The notes beneath the pieces are model-generated. The model was given only the letters and a program-made list of their open reading frames with translations, had not been told where the DNA came from and did not search any database. DNA of 64,000 nucleotides from Daucus carota subsp. sativus. Its lineage: Eukaryota > Streptophyta > Magnoliopsida > Apiales > Apiaceae. The stretch is from assembly GCF_001625215.2 (NCBI RefSeq), contig NC_030381.2:51855214-51919213 (forward strand). Reading direction: 5' to 3'. This document shows positions 33,340-44,883 of this stretch, piece after piece. Within the stretch, counting starts at the first letter, position 1, and each line of letters opens with the position of its first letter. The translations under genes and the position numbers were made by a program.

Positions 33340-33760
33340 GCCAAAAATAAGAGCGGCTACTGCTCCCCCAAAATTTTCATTAACCAGCTCTACGCCTCTA
33401 CCTCTCTAGAGAAACACATTCTCTGTCTCTTCTCTCTCAAACAAACTCTCTCATTTTCTTCACTGTGGAACAAATTCCAGATCTTTCTTCTCAGTCTCTT
33501 CGTCTCGTCGGCTGGGTCTGATGCTCCTAGGAGATCGAAGGCATTTATAAAAGTGCAAATGGGTTTCGATTTGGCCAATTTAATCTATGGAGAATAGATG
33601 ATGTTTAAATTTCTAAACCCTAGTCTGATATTCCATTTTGATATGTGTTTTATAGTTTCAGTTATATATGTCTTGTCTCCTAATTGTGACTTTGTTTTTT
33701 TGTATACAGGTTTTAGCACATCAAATTGAGGCTTCTAGATGCAGGTAATAGCATTGTCAT
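33340..33760 (+). other. Leader-like, possibly captured gene segment in the CACTA-type element
   Basis: A CT-rich block with CTCTCTC runs and TCGTCGGCTGGGTCTGATGC, then an ATG-containing stretch (33559-33597) ending in TAG. Next come what looks like an intron (T-rich, ending TATACAG at about 33709) and a short segment TTTTAGCACATC.. ending GATGCAG before GTAATA (33744). Its layout resembles the 5' end of a transcribed plant gene, but no protein family is recognised. Confidence 0.35.
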
Positions 33761-34532
33761 ATATAGTACATTTAATTTCTCATATGTTTTGGTTTTCATG
33801 TGTAGATTTTATTGAGTTAATTATCTTAAACTTTTGTTTTTGGACTGAGGGCAACATACATACTAAGTAAGAGATAAGGGAGAGAGACAAATAGAGAGAG
33901 AGCGACTGAGAGATAGTAACAGTCAGAGGGAGGGACAGAGTGAGAGAGGGAGACACATAGAGAGATCGGGAAATATATTCTAAGAGAGTGGAGATGGAGG
34001 GAAGGAGGGAGAGAGAGATTTTTAGGACATTCACTGAGAAAGCAATGTCTAAAATGTGAGTATTAATTTATGATGGGTCCTCATTAATGTCTGGGCTAAT
34101 ACATTTTGCCTTTAGAAAGCCTTTCCCCTTGCTGATTTATCTTTATTTGTATAACCCTGCAGTCATAATCTTTATTTTGGTGCGCATTATTAATTTTGGA
34201 GTTGCTTTCTGCGCTGACATTTTTATGATTGCAGTCAGAAACTCAATTTTCCTACTAGAGCTATGTTCTGTTTCATGACACAAAATAGCTTACAATTAGT
34301 GTATGAGGGCCTTCGATTTGGGTCCTTCGATTTGCAGTCTAGAGGGCCTGGTTGGCAAGTTGAGACTGGTAGAATGGACAACTTAACTACTAGCAAAACT
34401 ACAACAAACAATAACATTCCACCCCAACTTCCGATTATATCAGCACACGTATATGCCTATGTATTATTTTACCATAATGGCGAGTTCTCTCGATATTGCT
34501 TGATTAATTTGCATAACTTGTCTTTGCTGCAG

Positions 34533-34620
34533 GTATTACAATCTCGCACATGCAGTGAATGAAAGAGTTTTAAGGCAGCCCTCAATGCTACAAGCTGGAA
34601 TCTTGAGAGATTATCATATT
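34533..34620 (+). pseudogene. Captured exon of a BRAHMA-type SNF2 chromatin-remodelling ATPase
   Basis: Reads YYNLAHAVNERVLRQPSMLQ followed by AGILRDYHI between a CTGCAG acceptor (34527-34532) and a GTATGT donor (34621). This is the stretch just before the ATPase core in plant BRM proteins (known as YY.LAHAVNE.V.RQPSMLQAGTLRDYQLVGLQWML). Only this exon is recognisable, and the helicase motifs that should follow are absent, so it is a transduplicated fragment, not a gene. Substitutions seen relative to the family pattern: T to I and QL to HI near the end. Confidence 0.8.
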
Positions 34621-35640
34621 GTATGTTCCATTTTTCTGAGAGACTGATCTAAATAAAACTTATTCTTTGGTTTATTGTCTTATGTCATTGCGAGTAGCTC
34701 TTTCTTGTTAACATAGCAACAAGTAGATCCTTGCCAGCCATGTGTAGTATTATGGAACATTTGATTTTTGATTTGTTGATGCAGATAAGGACAACTACGT
34801 CAACTACCACAAGAGATTAATTGATTTAGTAAATATCAGACGGTTATGAGGACGACAACACCATGGGTAGTGCCCAGCCAGCTTATACTTCAATGAGAAA
34901 GTATGTAAGGTACTATAGAGACTTTGTGATTGGGCTTAACAAATCCTTGGTGGATGATTCCAGTATTGAGATATGCATGCTTGTACAAGGTTATTTGTAG
35001 CCATTTGAAATGTTATTAATTTAGTTTGTACAAATTATTTTAATCTTTTGTTAGGCAAAGATTTGACTTTCAGTTACTTGTATAAATTGTATAAGACAAT
35101 AGTTTGATTTCTAAAGTTTTTACCATCTCAACAATTGTACAAATAAAGTTCACACAACTGTTGACTCTATTAATGCAAGAAAACACATTATTTTATCGAA
35201 ATTGTTGTGGGGAGGGAAGAAAGACAATACTTTGTCTCAAGGGAACTATTGAATAACAAATTGTTTTAAAACATTCTTTTATAACTAAACCGTTGAATGG
35301 AGTAATTTCAAACAATATTTTTTTTTTTGGTATTATTGACTATAGGAAAGAAGGACAATCTTTCGTCTCAGGGGAACTATTGTCTGAAACATATCAGACA
35401 TGTGGTATGCATTTAAGAAACGCATGAATAACACAAGGTCTTACAACACTCTGTTACATCAAAACAGTTGTGTATACCAACCTTCCAACAACATTTTCTC
35501 GTATTTGCGTTGTTGTCTTGCAGTAAGACAGACAACGATTGCGTACCGTTGTCTCATCCCAGTATCAGACGGCATCTCAATACTCAACGGTATTTGAGGG
35601 TTTCAGACAACGGGTAATTTCCGTTGTCTGAGATTCATGT

Positions 35641-36545
35641 TTAGCAGTTAACTGGGGCAATGACAGCACCAACGACAGTAAGGCCCGTCTTCCAGGTGGT
35701 TCCATCACATCCATTCATCGAGAACTTGACAGTATTCTCACAGCCACAGGCGCCTGTGTTGCAGAATTCACCAACCTTAAGTCCCACCAAAGTATTCTTT
35801 GGCTTGGTCTTCAAATCTTCCTTGTGCTCTTCAGTAGTGCCGTTGGGACGAGTAAGCTTAAGTGTCACTGGACCGTTCATGCAAAGATTGTCGCTAAGCT
35901 CCACAGCCAAATACACTCCGTATTTCACTCCCTTGATGAGGTTGTTGGCATTGTACTTTCCGTCAATTTGTAGCCAGCATACTGTGATCAGTTCAGCAAC
36001 CTCCAGAGACTGGCAGCTGTGTGTACAAAAGTCCGAAAAACCAAATATTATGTAAAACTTTATCTCAAATCTTTGGTCTCGAAAAATGGAAGTCAATAAT
36101 GTCCAGTCATTAAATTTTGTAGTACAAAAACACCAAAAGCTTTCCAACATGTGCTATACATACCTGATTGGGTAGGTCTTAGAAACCCATTTCCAGTAGC
36201 GGCTGTCTGAACCCCAAACTATTGAGAGCTCCTTTGCACTGATAACCGCTGCGAAGGACTGGACCAATTCATCAACATTAACGGAGGTATTTCCGAATCA
36301 AAATATATCGTACAAAATTATATGACTAATTAGACTATAATTAAGAACAAGTCACACGCAGGTATACTGGTGTGTGCATGGTGCATGAAAATAATACTAT
36401 TGCAGAATTATAATTTCAATAGCTTAATTAGTATATAAAAAGGTACCGAAAATTAACAACCAAAACAACTTACACTCTTGTCTTTCACAGCCTGGACACC
36501 TTGAGTCCACAACGACACGATGTCATCACGCTGCAATTGAGCCAT
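35641..36545 (-). CDS. PP2-type phloem lectin, copy E
   Basis: Exons 36474-36545, 36164-36258 and 35641-36016 join to 180 residues, GT-AG introns. N-terminus MAQLQRDDIVSLW. Exon 2 is SFAAVISAKEL-type, as in A and B; exon 3 has SLEVAELITVCW and KGVKYGVYLAVEL, and ends APVNC. Intron 2 is only 147 bp and lacks the MITE of A, B and F, so it shows the pre-insertion state. TATA box 36623-36630. The stop codon lies only about 10 bp from the end of the CACTA-type insertion, so the normal 3' flank and polyadenylation region have been replaced by transposon DNA. Confidence 0.88.
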
Positions 36546-36630
36546 CTTCCTTGCTAGCTGAGAATAAGAAGTTCTTGTGTAATTCTTGTGCTGTCGATGC
36601 CAATCCTCACTTCCTTGAGCTGTATTTATA

Positions 36631-39000
36631 GCGTTTCAGACGGTCCTATTTGTGCACTTATTGATAGTTACACTTAACCTTATCTATGGTAGTAGGATGC
36701 TCTGTCCCGTTATTCTTTCTTTTTATTAAATAAGTGGAGCTTGAATAAGAGATTCATCAATTATTTATGCCATTTGTGCGGTAGAAGCCTCACTGGAATC
36801 TGGTAACTTTCGGTTTTGATTGAAATACTCATATAACGATGAAATTGTGGAAGCATCCTACTATGAAAAAAGAAATACATACAGTGACAGGAGTACTTCT
36901 GTCAGATCTCGGAAATTGCTCAACTCGATTAACTCTGAAATTAAATATTGGCACACATGAACCAAACCACAAAAAACTGAGCTTCTCATGAATCGTTGAA
37001 CAAGTATATTCTGGAAACTGAACTAGAAAATTCGTCACAAGATCTGCCTGTATAAATAAACTTATAATTACTTTCAAGGCTGTTAAATTTTATAATATAT
37101 GTTCGTGAAAAAATATTCCTAATCCAGAATACCAACTACCACAGGTTGTTTCTGACCATTATTGGTAACCTTTTTGCCCAGATACCGACCAAATTAAGTT
37201 ATTTCTAAGTAAACACATAATTTAAGAAATGAACCACATTTCCGACCGCTAGTGTATGAAATCCGGTCGGTAATGACTTCACGGTCGGAAATGAATTTAG
37301 TTTGTTGGATTTAAAACAGCGAATCCCCAAATGATCCTGCAATACCTTCTGACTGAATTTTTTTTAAAAAAAAACCCTTCTGACCGACTCATTTCCGACC
37401 AACTCAGTTGGTCGCTTTTATAATAGGGGCTCCCCAATTGAACCTTGAATTTCGTTTTGACCGAATCATTTCCGACCAACGTTATTGGTTGGTTTTAAAA
37501 CAGGGCCCCAAATGAACCCTAAAATTTATTTCCGACCGCCCCTAGTTGCTTTTAGGTCTATTCAAGTGTATGCCAGGTTCTAAGAAAATTTTAAAACATT
37601 ACCGACTAAAGATAGCGGTCGGTTGTCGGTCGGTTATAAATATCATTTCCGATCTTTTATTTACAACCAGGTTTTAAAGGACCAACACAATCGGTCGGTC
37701 GGTGGTCGGTTACGAGGTGAAAACCGACCAACTCTCTTTATTTCCGGTCGGCGGTCGGAAATGCCCGCTTTTCTTGTAGTGATAGCAACTTCCATCGGAA
37801 CACAATATCTTACACTTTTTAAGTCATAAATCACTGTTTTAAACTTTCCAAACAGCTTCCAAGTATCATATTAAGCTTATCTGATGGCCCTTGTACTCGA
37901 AACAGAATAAAACATATACAAACGAACACCACCAGAGCAAGGGTGTAGCCAAAAAGCTCAGAAATTGCGTTAAAACCTTTTTAACATCTTTGTGCGAGGG
38001 AGTAACTAAACAAAAGGTGATTAAAGCACTCTGCTTAAAGTGTCAACGAAACTAAGTTCGTGTACACTTGAATGAAATTGAAAAAAAGAATGAAATGGAA
38101 AATTGTTCGTAAATTTAATGGAAAATGAACAAGTTACGAGCAGTGTTACGAAAATTGGACCTAATCGGTTATCCTACCCATTCAGGATTATCGGCAATAC
38201 GTGATTAATCGGAAGGATTAATTGGAGTGAAAACCAGATATATTTTAATATTAAATAATATTTAATATTTTTTTATTATTATATTAGTTATTTATTATCA
38301 AATATATATATTTAGTATATCATAAATTCTACGGTTGTTCATATTTAAAGTAATATAATAGTTAATTTTAATAAATTTTATATATAATTTGATTAAGAAA
38401 AATTTATAAGGATTAATCAGATTTTAAAAATCATATCGGTCGCCTACCTTGGGGGATTGATCGTTAAATCAAGCGATTTTTAGAACAATGGATACGAGAC
38501 AATAGTGACTAAACACGGATGAGCCTAAATTTAGTGTACTCTTAGACTTTGCTGAGAGAATGAAATGAAAATTGTATTATATTTTGGGGAGGTTGGAGTA
38601 AATGTTTATAATTTTCATTACTTCTATCATTCTACACACCATTCTACGTACACCATTTGAGTTAAAAAAAATCTAACCCACATATTTTGAAAGGAATGCT
38701 CGATTCCATTTCTTCTCTATTTTCCAACAATCCCCGTCATGCAAAATTCAGATTCTCGAACTCACTCACTATTGTCTAATACATTCTCCTTTCTCTTTTG
38801 TAGTTTCTCATTCCAAGTGAACGCAACTTTAGTGTGCTTAATTAAACAAACATCAGCACACAACAATATACAGTTCCTCATTATGTTTAACTTATCTTTT
38901 AGTCAGATCTTTAAGTTGAAAGTGCTAAAGTGACAGTAGAGACCTTGAAGCAATTACGAGCTAAACGTTATAATAGCTTGAACACTCCTTACTTTAACTT
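36631..39000. other. Spacer between PP2 copies E and F
   Basis: Contains the CACTA-end remnant (37131-37781), with a short extra A/T-rich insert near 37360-37373, the AT-rich segment (38150-38420), and the foldback MITE lacking its left end (about 38541-38831). Nearly identical to the F-G spacer. Confidence 0.7.
37131..37781. mobile_element. CACTA-type remnant, copy 3
   Basis: Right end CTTTTCTTGTAGTG at 37768-37781; same content as the copy at 16064 plus a small insertion. Confidence 0.55.
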
Positions 39001-39121
39001 TTTATATATTAAAAGCACCAACATATTGGCGATTATTTCACACATTCCATATCAGCCACACCAGATAGTTGATGTTGGCAATTGGAAATTATTTAGTACA
39101 TGATGATAATCAGATTCATGT

Positions 39122-40211
39122 TTAGCAGTTAACTGGGGCAATGACAGCACCAACGACAGTAAGGCCAGTCTTCCAGGTGGTTCCATCACATCCATTCATC
39201 GAGAACTTGACAGTATTCTCACAGCCGCAGGCGCCTGTGTTGCAGAATTCACCAACCTTAAGTCCCACCAATGCATTCGTTGGCTTGGTCTTCAAATCTT
39301 CCTTGTGCTCTTCAGTAGTGCCGTTGGGACGAGTAAGCTTAAGGGTCACTGGACCATTCATGCAAAGATTGTCGCTAAGCTCCACAGCAAGATACACTGC
39401 GTATTTCACTCCCTTGGTGAGGTTGTTGGCATTGTACTTTCCGTCAATTTGTAGCCAGCATACTGTGATCAGTTCAGCAACCTCCATAGGCTGGCAGCTG
39501 TGTGTACAAAAGTCCGAAAAACCAAATATTATGTAAAAATTATCTCAAATCTTTGGTCTCGAAAAATGGAAGTCAATGGGATGTTTGGGTTAGCTGAAAA
39601 GAAGTGACTTTTTACTTAAATTAAAGAAGTGGAGTAGAAGTGAGAAGTAAATAAGTTAATAAAGAGTTTGGAAAAGAGGTAGAAGCTGTGAGAGAAAATC
39701 TAGTATCCTCAGCTTCTTAAAAGTGCTTCTACTTATTTACACAAACAGCTCAAGAAAAGCATAAGCCAACACCAACTTCTGTCCGGTCATTAAATTTGTA
39801 GTACAAAAACACCAAAAGCTTTCCAACATGTGCTATACATACCTGATTGGGTATGTCTTAGAAACCCATTTCCAGTAGCGGCTGTCTGAACCCCAAACTA
39901 TTGAGAGTTCCTTTGCACTGATCACCGCAGCGAAGGACTGGACCAATTAATCAACATTAACGGAGATATATATATCGTACAAAATTATATGACTAATTAG
40001 ACTATAATTAAGAACAAGTCACACGCAGGCAGGTGTGTGCATGGTGCATAACAATAATACTATTGCAGAATTATAATTTCATTAATTACCTAAATAAAAA
40101 AAGAAGTGAAAATTAAAAACCAAAATAACTTACACTCTTGTCTTTCGCAGCCTGGACACCTTGAGTCCACAATGACACGATGTCATCACGCACACGCTGC
40201 ACTTGAGCCAT
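39122..40211 (-). CDS. PP2-type phloem lectin, copy F
   Basis: Exons 40134-40211, 39843-39937 and 39122-39497 join to 182 residues. Every coordinate is copy A plus 24,725, and I found no difference in the gene itself, including the intron-2 MITE (39578-39780). Encoded protein as copy A. TATA box 40289-40296. Such identity over exons, introns and flanks means a very recent duplication or conversion, or less likely an assembly artefact. Confidence 0.9.
39578..39780. mobile_element. hAT-type MITE in intron 2 of PP2 copy F
   Basis: Same insertion and position as 14853-15055. Confidence 0.6.
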
Positions 40212-40296
40212 CCTCCTTGCTAGTTGAGAATAAGAAGTTCTTATGTAATTCTTGTGCTGTCGATGCCAATCCTCACTTCCTTGAGCTCTATTTATA

Positions 40297-42620
40297 GCAT
40301 TTCCGACGGTCCTATTTGTCCACTGATTGATAGTTACACTTAACCTTATCTACGGTAGTAGGATGCTCTGTCCCGTTATTCTTTCTTTTTATAAAATAAG
40401 TGGAGCTTGGATAAGAGATTCATCAATTATTTATGCCAATTGTGCGGTACAAGCCTCACTGGAATCTGGTGAATTTCGGTTTTGATTGAAATACTCATAT
40501 AACGACGAAAGCGTGGAAGCATCCGACTACGAGAAAAGAATTACAGTGACAGGACTACTTCTGTCAGAGCAGGACATTACTCAACTCGATTAACTCTGAA
40601 ATTTAATATTGGCACACATGAACCAAACCACAAAAAACTGAGCTTCTCATGAATCATTAAACCAGAATATTTAGGAAACTGAACTAGAAAATTCGTCACA
40701 AGATCTGCCTGTATAAATAAACTTATAATTACTTTTAAGGCTGTTAAATTTCATAATATATGTTTGTGAAAAAATATTTGAAATCCAGACAACCGACTAC
40801 CATAGGCTGTTTCTAACCTGGTAACCTTTTTGCCCAGATACCGACCAAATTAAGTTATTTCTAAGTAAACACATAATTTAAGAAATGAACCTCACATTTC
40901 CGACCGCTAGTGTATGAAATCGGTCGGTAATGACTTGACGGTCGGAAATGAATTTAGTTTGTCGGTTTTTAAACAGAGAATCCCCAAATGATCCTGCAAT
41001 ACCTTCTGACTGACTCATTTCCGACCAACTAAAATATTGGTCACTTTTATAATAGGGGCTCCCCAATTGAACCTTTAATTTCGTTCTGACCAAATCATTT
41101 CCGACCAACGTTATTGGTTGGTTTTAAAACAGGGCCCCGAATGAACCCTAAAATTTATTTCTGGCCGCCTCTAGTTGGTTTTAGGTCTATTCAAGTGTAT
41201 GCCAGGTTCTAAGAAAATTTTAAAACATTACCGACTAAAGATAGCGGTTGGTTGTCGATCGGTTATAAATATCATTTCCGATCTTTTATTTACAACCAGG
41301 TTTCAAACGACCAACACAATCGGTCGGTCGGTGGTCGGTTACGAGGTGAAAACCGACCAACTCTCTTTATTTCCGGTCGGCGGTCGGAAATGCCCGCTTT
41401 TCTTGTAGTGATAGCAATTTCTATCGGAACACAATATCTTACACCTTTAAGTCATAAATAACTGTTTTAAACTTTCCAAACAGCTTCCAAGTGTCATATT
41501 AAGCTTATCTGATGGCCCTTGTACTCGAAACAGTATAAACCATATACAAACGAACACCACCAGAGCAAGGGTGTAGCCAAAAAGCTCAGAAATTGCGTTA
41601 AAAACTTTTTAACATCTTTGTACGAGGGAGTAACTAAACAAAAGGTGATTAAAGCACTCTGCTTAAAGTGTCAACGAAACTAAGTTCGTGTACACTTGAA
41701 TGAAATTGAAAAAAAGAATGAAATGGAAAATTGTTCGTAAATTTAATGGAAAATGAACAAGTTACGAGCAGTGTTACGAAAATTGGACCTAATCGGTTAT
41801 CCTACCCATTCAGGATTATCGGCAATACGTGATTAATCGGAAGGATTGATTGGAGTGAAAACCAGATATATTTTAATATTAAATAATATTTAATATTTTT
41901 TTATTATTATATTAGTTATTTATTATCAAATATATATATATTTAGTATATCATAAATTCTACGGTTGTTCATATTTAAAGTAATATAATAGTTAATTTTA
42001 ATAAATTTTATATATAATTTGATTAAAAAAAATTTATAAGGATTAATCAGATTTTAAAAATCATATCGGTCGCCTACCTTGGGGGATTGATCGTTAAATC
42101 AAGCGATTTTTAGAACAATGGATACGAGACAATAGTGACTAAACACGGATGAGCCTAAATTTAGTGTACTCTTAGACTTTGCTGAGAGAATGAAATGAAA
42201 ATTGTATTATATTTTGGGGAGGTTGGAGTAAATGTTTATAATTTTCATTACTTCTATCATTCTACACACCATTCTACGTACACCATTTGAGTTAAAAAAA
42301 TCTAACCCACATATTTTGAAAGGAATGCTCGATTCCATTTCTTCTCTATTTTCCAACAATCCCCGTCATGCAAAATTCAGATTCTCGAACTCACTCACTA
42401 TTGTCTAATACATTCTCCTTTCTCTTTTGTAGTTTCTCATTCCAAGTGAACGCAACTTTAGTGTGCTTAATTAAACAAACATCAGCACACAACAATATAC
42501 AGTTCCTCATTATGTTTAACTTATCTTTTAGTCAGATCTTTAAGTTGAAAGTGCTAAAGTGACAGTAGAGACCTTGAAGCAATTACGAGCTAAACGTTAT
42601 AATAGCTTGAACACTCCTTA
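40297..42620. other. Spacer between PP2 copies F and G (mosaic)
   Basis: Up to about 41676 it follows the A-B spacer base for base apart from a few substitutions. From there on it follows the E-F spacer instead (GTACACTTGAATGAAATTG, shortened foldback MITE). The switch lies within about 30 bp near 41675-41690. Confidence 0.7.
40789..41410. mobile_element. CACTA-type remnant, copy 4
   Basis: Counterpart of 16064-16685 at the same 24,725 offset; right end CTTTTCTTGTAGTG. Confidence 0.55.
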
Positions 42621-42750
42621 CTTTAACTTTTTATATATTAAAAGCACCAACATATTGGCGATTATTTCACACATTCCATATCAGCCACACCAGATAGTTG
42701 ATGTTGGCAATTGGAAATTATTTAGTACATGATGATAATCAGATTCATGT

Positions 42751-43613
42751 TTAGCAGTTAACTGGGGCAATGACAGCACCAACGACAGTAAGGCCAGTCT
42801 TCCAGGTGGTTCCATCACATCCATTCATCGAGAACTTGACAATATTCTCACAGCCGCAGGGGGCTGTGTTGCAGAATTCACCAACCTTAAGCCCCACCAA
42901 TGTATTCTTTGGCTTGGTCGTCAAATCTTCCTTGTGCTCTTCAGTAGTGCCGTTGGGACGAGTAAGCTTAAGGGTCACTGGACCGTTCATGCAAAGATTG
43001 TCGCTAAGCTCCACAGCAAGATACACTCCGTATTTCACTCCCTTGATGAGGTTGGTGGCACTGTACTTTCCGTCAATTTGTAGCCAGCATACTGTGATGA
43101 GTTCAGCAACCTCCAGAGGCTGGGGACTGTGTGTACAAAAGTCCGAAAACCCAAATATCATGTAAAAATTTGTCTCAAATCTTTGGTCTCGAAAATTGGA
43201 AGTCAATGTCCAGTCATTAAATTCCAACATGTGCTATATATACATACCTGATTGGGTATTTCTTAGAAACCCATTTCCAGTAGCGGCAGTCTGAACCCCA
43301 AACTATTGAGAGTTCCTTTGCACAGATAACCGCAGCGAAGGACTGGACCATTTAATCAACATTAACGGAGATATTTCCGAATCAAAATATATCGTACAAA
43401 ATTATATGACTAATTAGACTATAATTAAGAACAAGTCACTGGTGTGTGCATGGTGCATGACAGTACTAATAATATTGCAGAATTATAATTTCATTACCTA
43501 AATAAAAAAAGTAGTGAAAATTAACAACCAAAATAACTTACACTCTTGTCTTTCGCAGCCTGGACACCTTGAGTCCACAACGACACGATGTCATCACGCT
43601 GCAATTGAGCCAT
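42751..43613 (-). CDS. PP2-type phloem lectin, copy G
   Basis: Exons 43542-43613, 43248-43342 and 42751-43126 join to 180 residues. Differences from the other copies: exon 2 carries two extra Cys (VICAKEL and GSDCRYWKW) and KKYPIS. The residue after the exon 2-3 junction is Pro (SPQPLEVAEL), where the others have Cys. NTAPCGCENIVKFS replaces NTGACGCENTVKFS. Intron 2 lacks the MITE. TATA box 43691-43698. Uninterrupted frame. Confidence 0.87.
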
Positions 43614-43699
43614 CTGCCTTGCGAGTTGAGAATAAGAAGTTGTTGTGTAATTCTTGTGCTGTCGATGCCAATCCTCACTTCCTTGAGCTGTATTTATAG

Positions 43700-44883
43700 C
43701 GTTTCAGACGGTCCTATTTGTCCACTTATTGATAGTTACACTTAACCTTATCTACGGTAGTAGGATGCTCTGTCCCGTTATTCTTTCTTTTTATAAAATA
43801 AGTGGAGCTTGGATAAGAGATTCATCAATTATTTATGCCATTTGTGCGGTAGAAGCCTCACTGGAATCTGGTAACTTTTGGTTTTGATTGAAATACTCAT
43901 ATAACGACGAAATTGTGGAAGCATCCTACTATGAGAAAAGAAATACAGTGACAGGAGTACTTCTGTCAGAGCTAGGAGCCTAGGACATTACTCAACTCGA
44001 GTAACTCTGAAATTTAATATTGGCACAGATGAACCAAACCACGAAACATTGAGCTTCTCAGTAATTGTTGAACCAGAATTTTCTGGCAACTGAACTAGAA
44101 AATTCGTCACAAGATCTTGCTGTATATATAAATAAACTTATAATTACTTTCAAGGCTGTTAAATTTCATAATATATGTTTGTGAATAAATATTGAATTAG
44201 TTGTTGAGTGAGTGTCAACCCTAGTCCCACGGAAAGATAAATAAGATTTGTCTTAAACTTTATTAGTATGAGGTCTTCTGGGAGGAGTTTAAAAACAAAT
44301 CCGTGCGGGCTTGTGGAGTTGACATGTGTTGCGCGGCCAATATTAGTAGCCAAGGAGAAGTTTAATTGATCATAGGTGAAATGGGGTCTGGGTACATCCA
44401 CTAATTTCAAGGACAAGCCTGCAATGGAAGAATGAAATCTGTCACAAATGGAATTGCATATGTCATTTTTGACGGTTAAATCCGTCAAAACTTTTCTCCA
44501 TTGCTAGGTTAAAGGGTTGTGTTACTTGTGTAGTTAACAGAACTGCCGCATGGAATTCATCTAGTACTTGTATATGTTCCAGATTCTCTCGCTGTCACTG
44601 TACTGTTGTAATTTTATTGATGATTTTTTCGAAACATATTTATTTAATATTCATTCACCATTTTTGTTTGGCCATATTTTCTTGGCTTAAAGCAAGTGCT
44701 AGAATAAAAGTAACAGTTACGACCCAAGCAGTAAAATTGAAGGAACACTCCTTACTTTAACTTATTATTCATTAAAACACCAACATATTGGCGATTATTT
44801 CACACATTCCACATCAGCCACACCAGATAAGTGATGTTGGAAATTAGAAATTATTTAGTACATGATGATTATCAGATTCATGT
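43700..44883. other. Spacer between PP2 copies G and H
   Basis: Promoter-proximal block shared with B and C up to about 44195, a 141-bp insertion (44201-44341), a stretch in common with 24100-24240, and the 44560-44690 piece shared with the D 3' flank. There is no CACTA-end remnant in this unit. Confidence 0.6.
44201..44341. mobile_element. Small insertion, possibly a solo terminal repeat of a TRIM-like element
   Basis: Flanked by the 5-bp direct repeat ATTAG (44196-44200 and 44342-44346). Pseudogene C's flank shows the empty site GAATTAGTAGCC. It begins TTGTTGAGTG, has AACCCTAGTCCCACGG near the left and GCGCGGCCAAT at the right, a composition common in short plant LTR-type repeats. No partner repeat is seen. 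Identity as an LTR is tentative. Confidence 0.4.

Larger units (their letters stand above)
31218..35630. mobile_element. CACTA-type transposon carrying captured host exon (4.4 kb)
   Basis: The left end CACTACAAGAAAAACAGA is followed by many ACAACGG / CCGTTGT subterminal repeats (31236-31790). The same repeats fill the right end (about 35100-35630), closing with TTTCCGTTGTCTGAG. The outermost CACTA bases are missing on the right. GAG flanks both sides (31214-31216 and 35630-35632), fitting a 3-bp target duplication, and other units show the uninterrupted ATGAGATTCATG. No transposase is recognised, so it is non-autonomous. Inside: a nested Harbinger-type MITE (32031-32452), a CT-rich leader-like block (33340-33600), a GA-rich tract (33860-34020), and an exon copied from a BRAHMA-type SNF2 gene (34533-34620). 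It lies immediately 3' of PP2 copy E. Confidence 0.7.

Noticed and set aside
33780-34034. 84-codon - strand frame rich in Ser/Leu
   Set aside because: Translation of a GA-rich low-complexity tract inside the CACTA-type element.
31218-35630. Considering the 4.4-kb insertion as a host gene with BRM function
   Set aside because: Only one BRM-like exon is present, the helicase motifs are lacking, and both ends carry transposon subterminal repeats.
38978-41676. Reading the A/F identity as certain proof of an assembly error
   Set aside because: A handful of substitutions and a mosaic right end with E-like sequence are better explained by genuine exchange, although only long reads can settle it.
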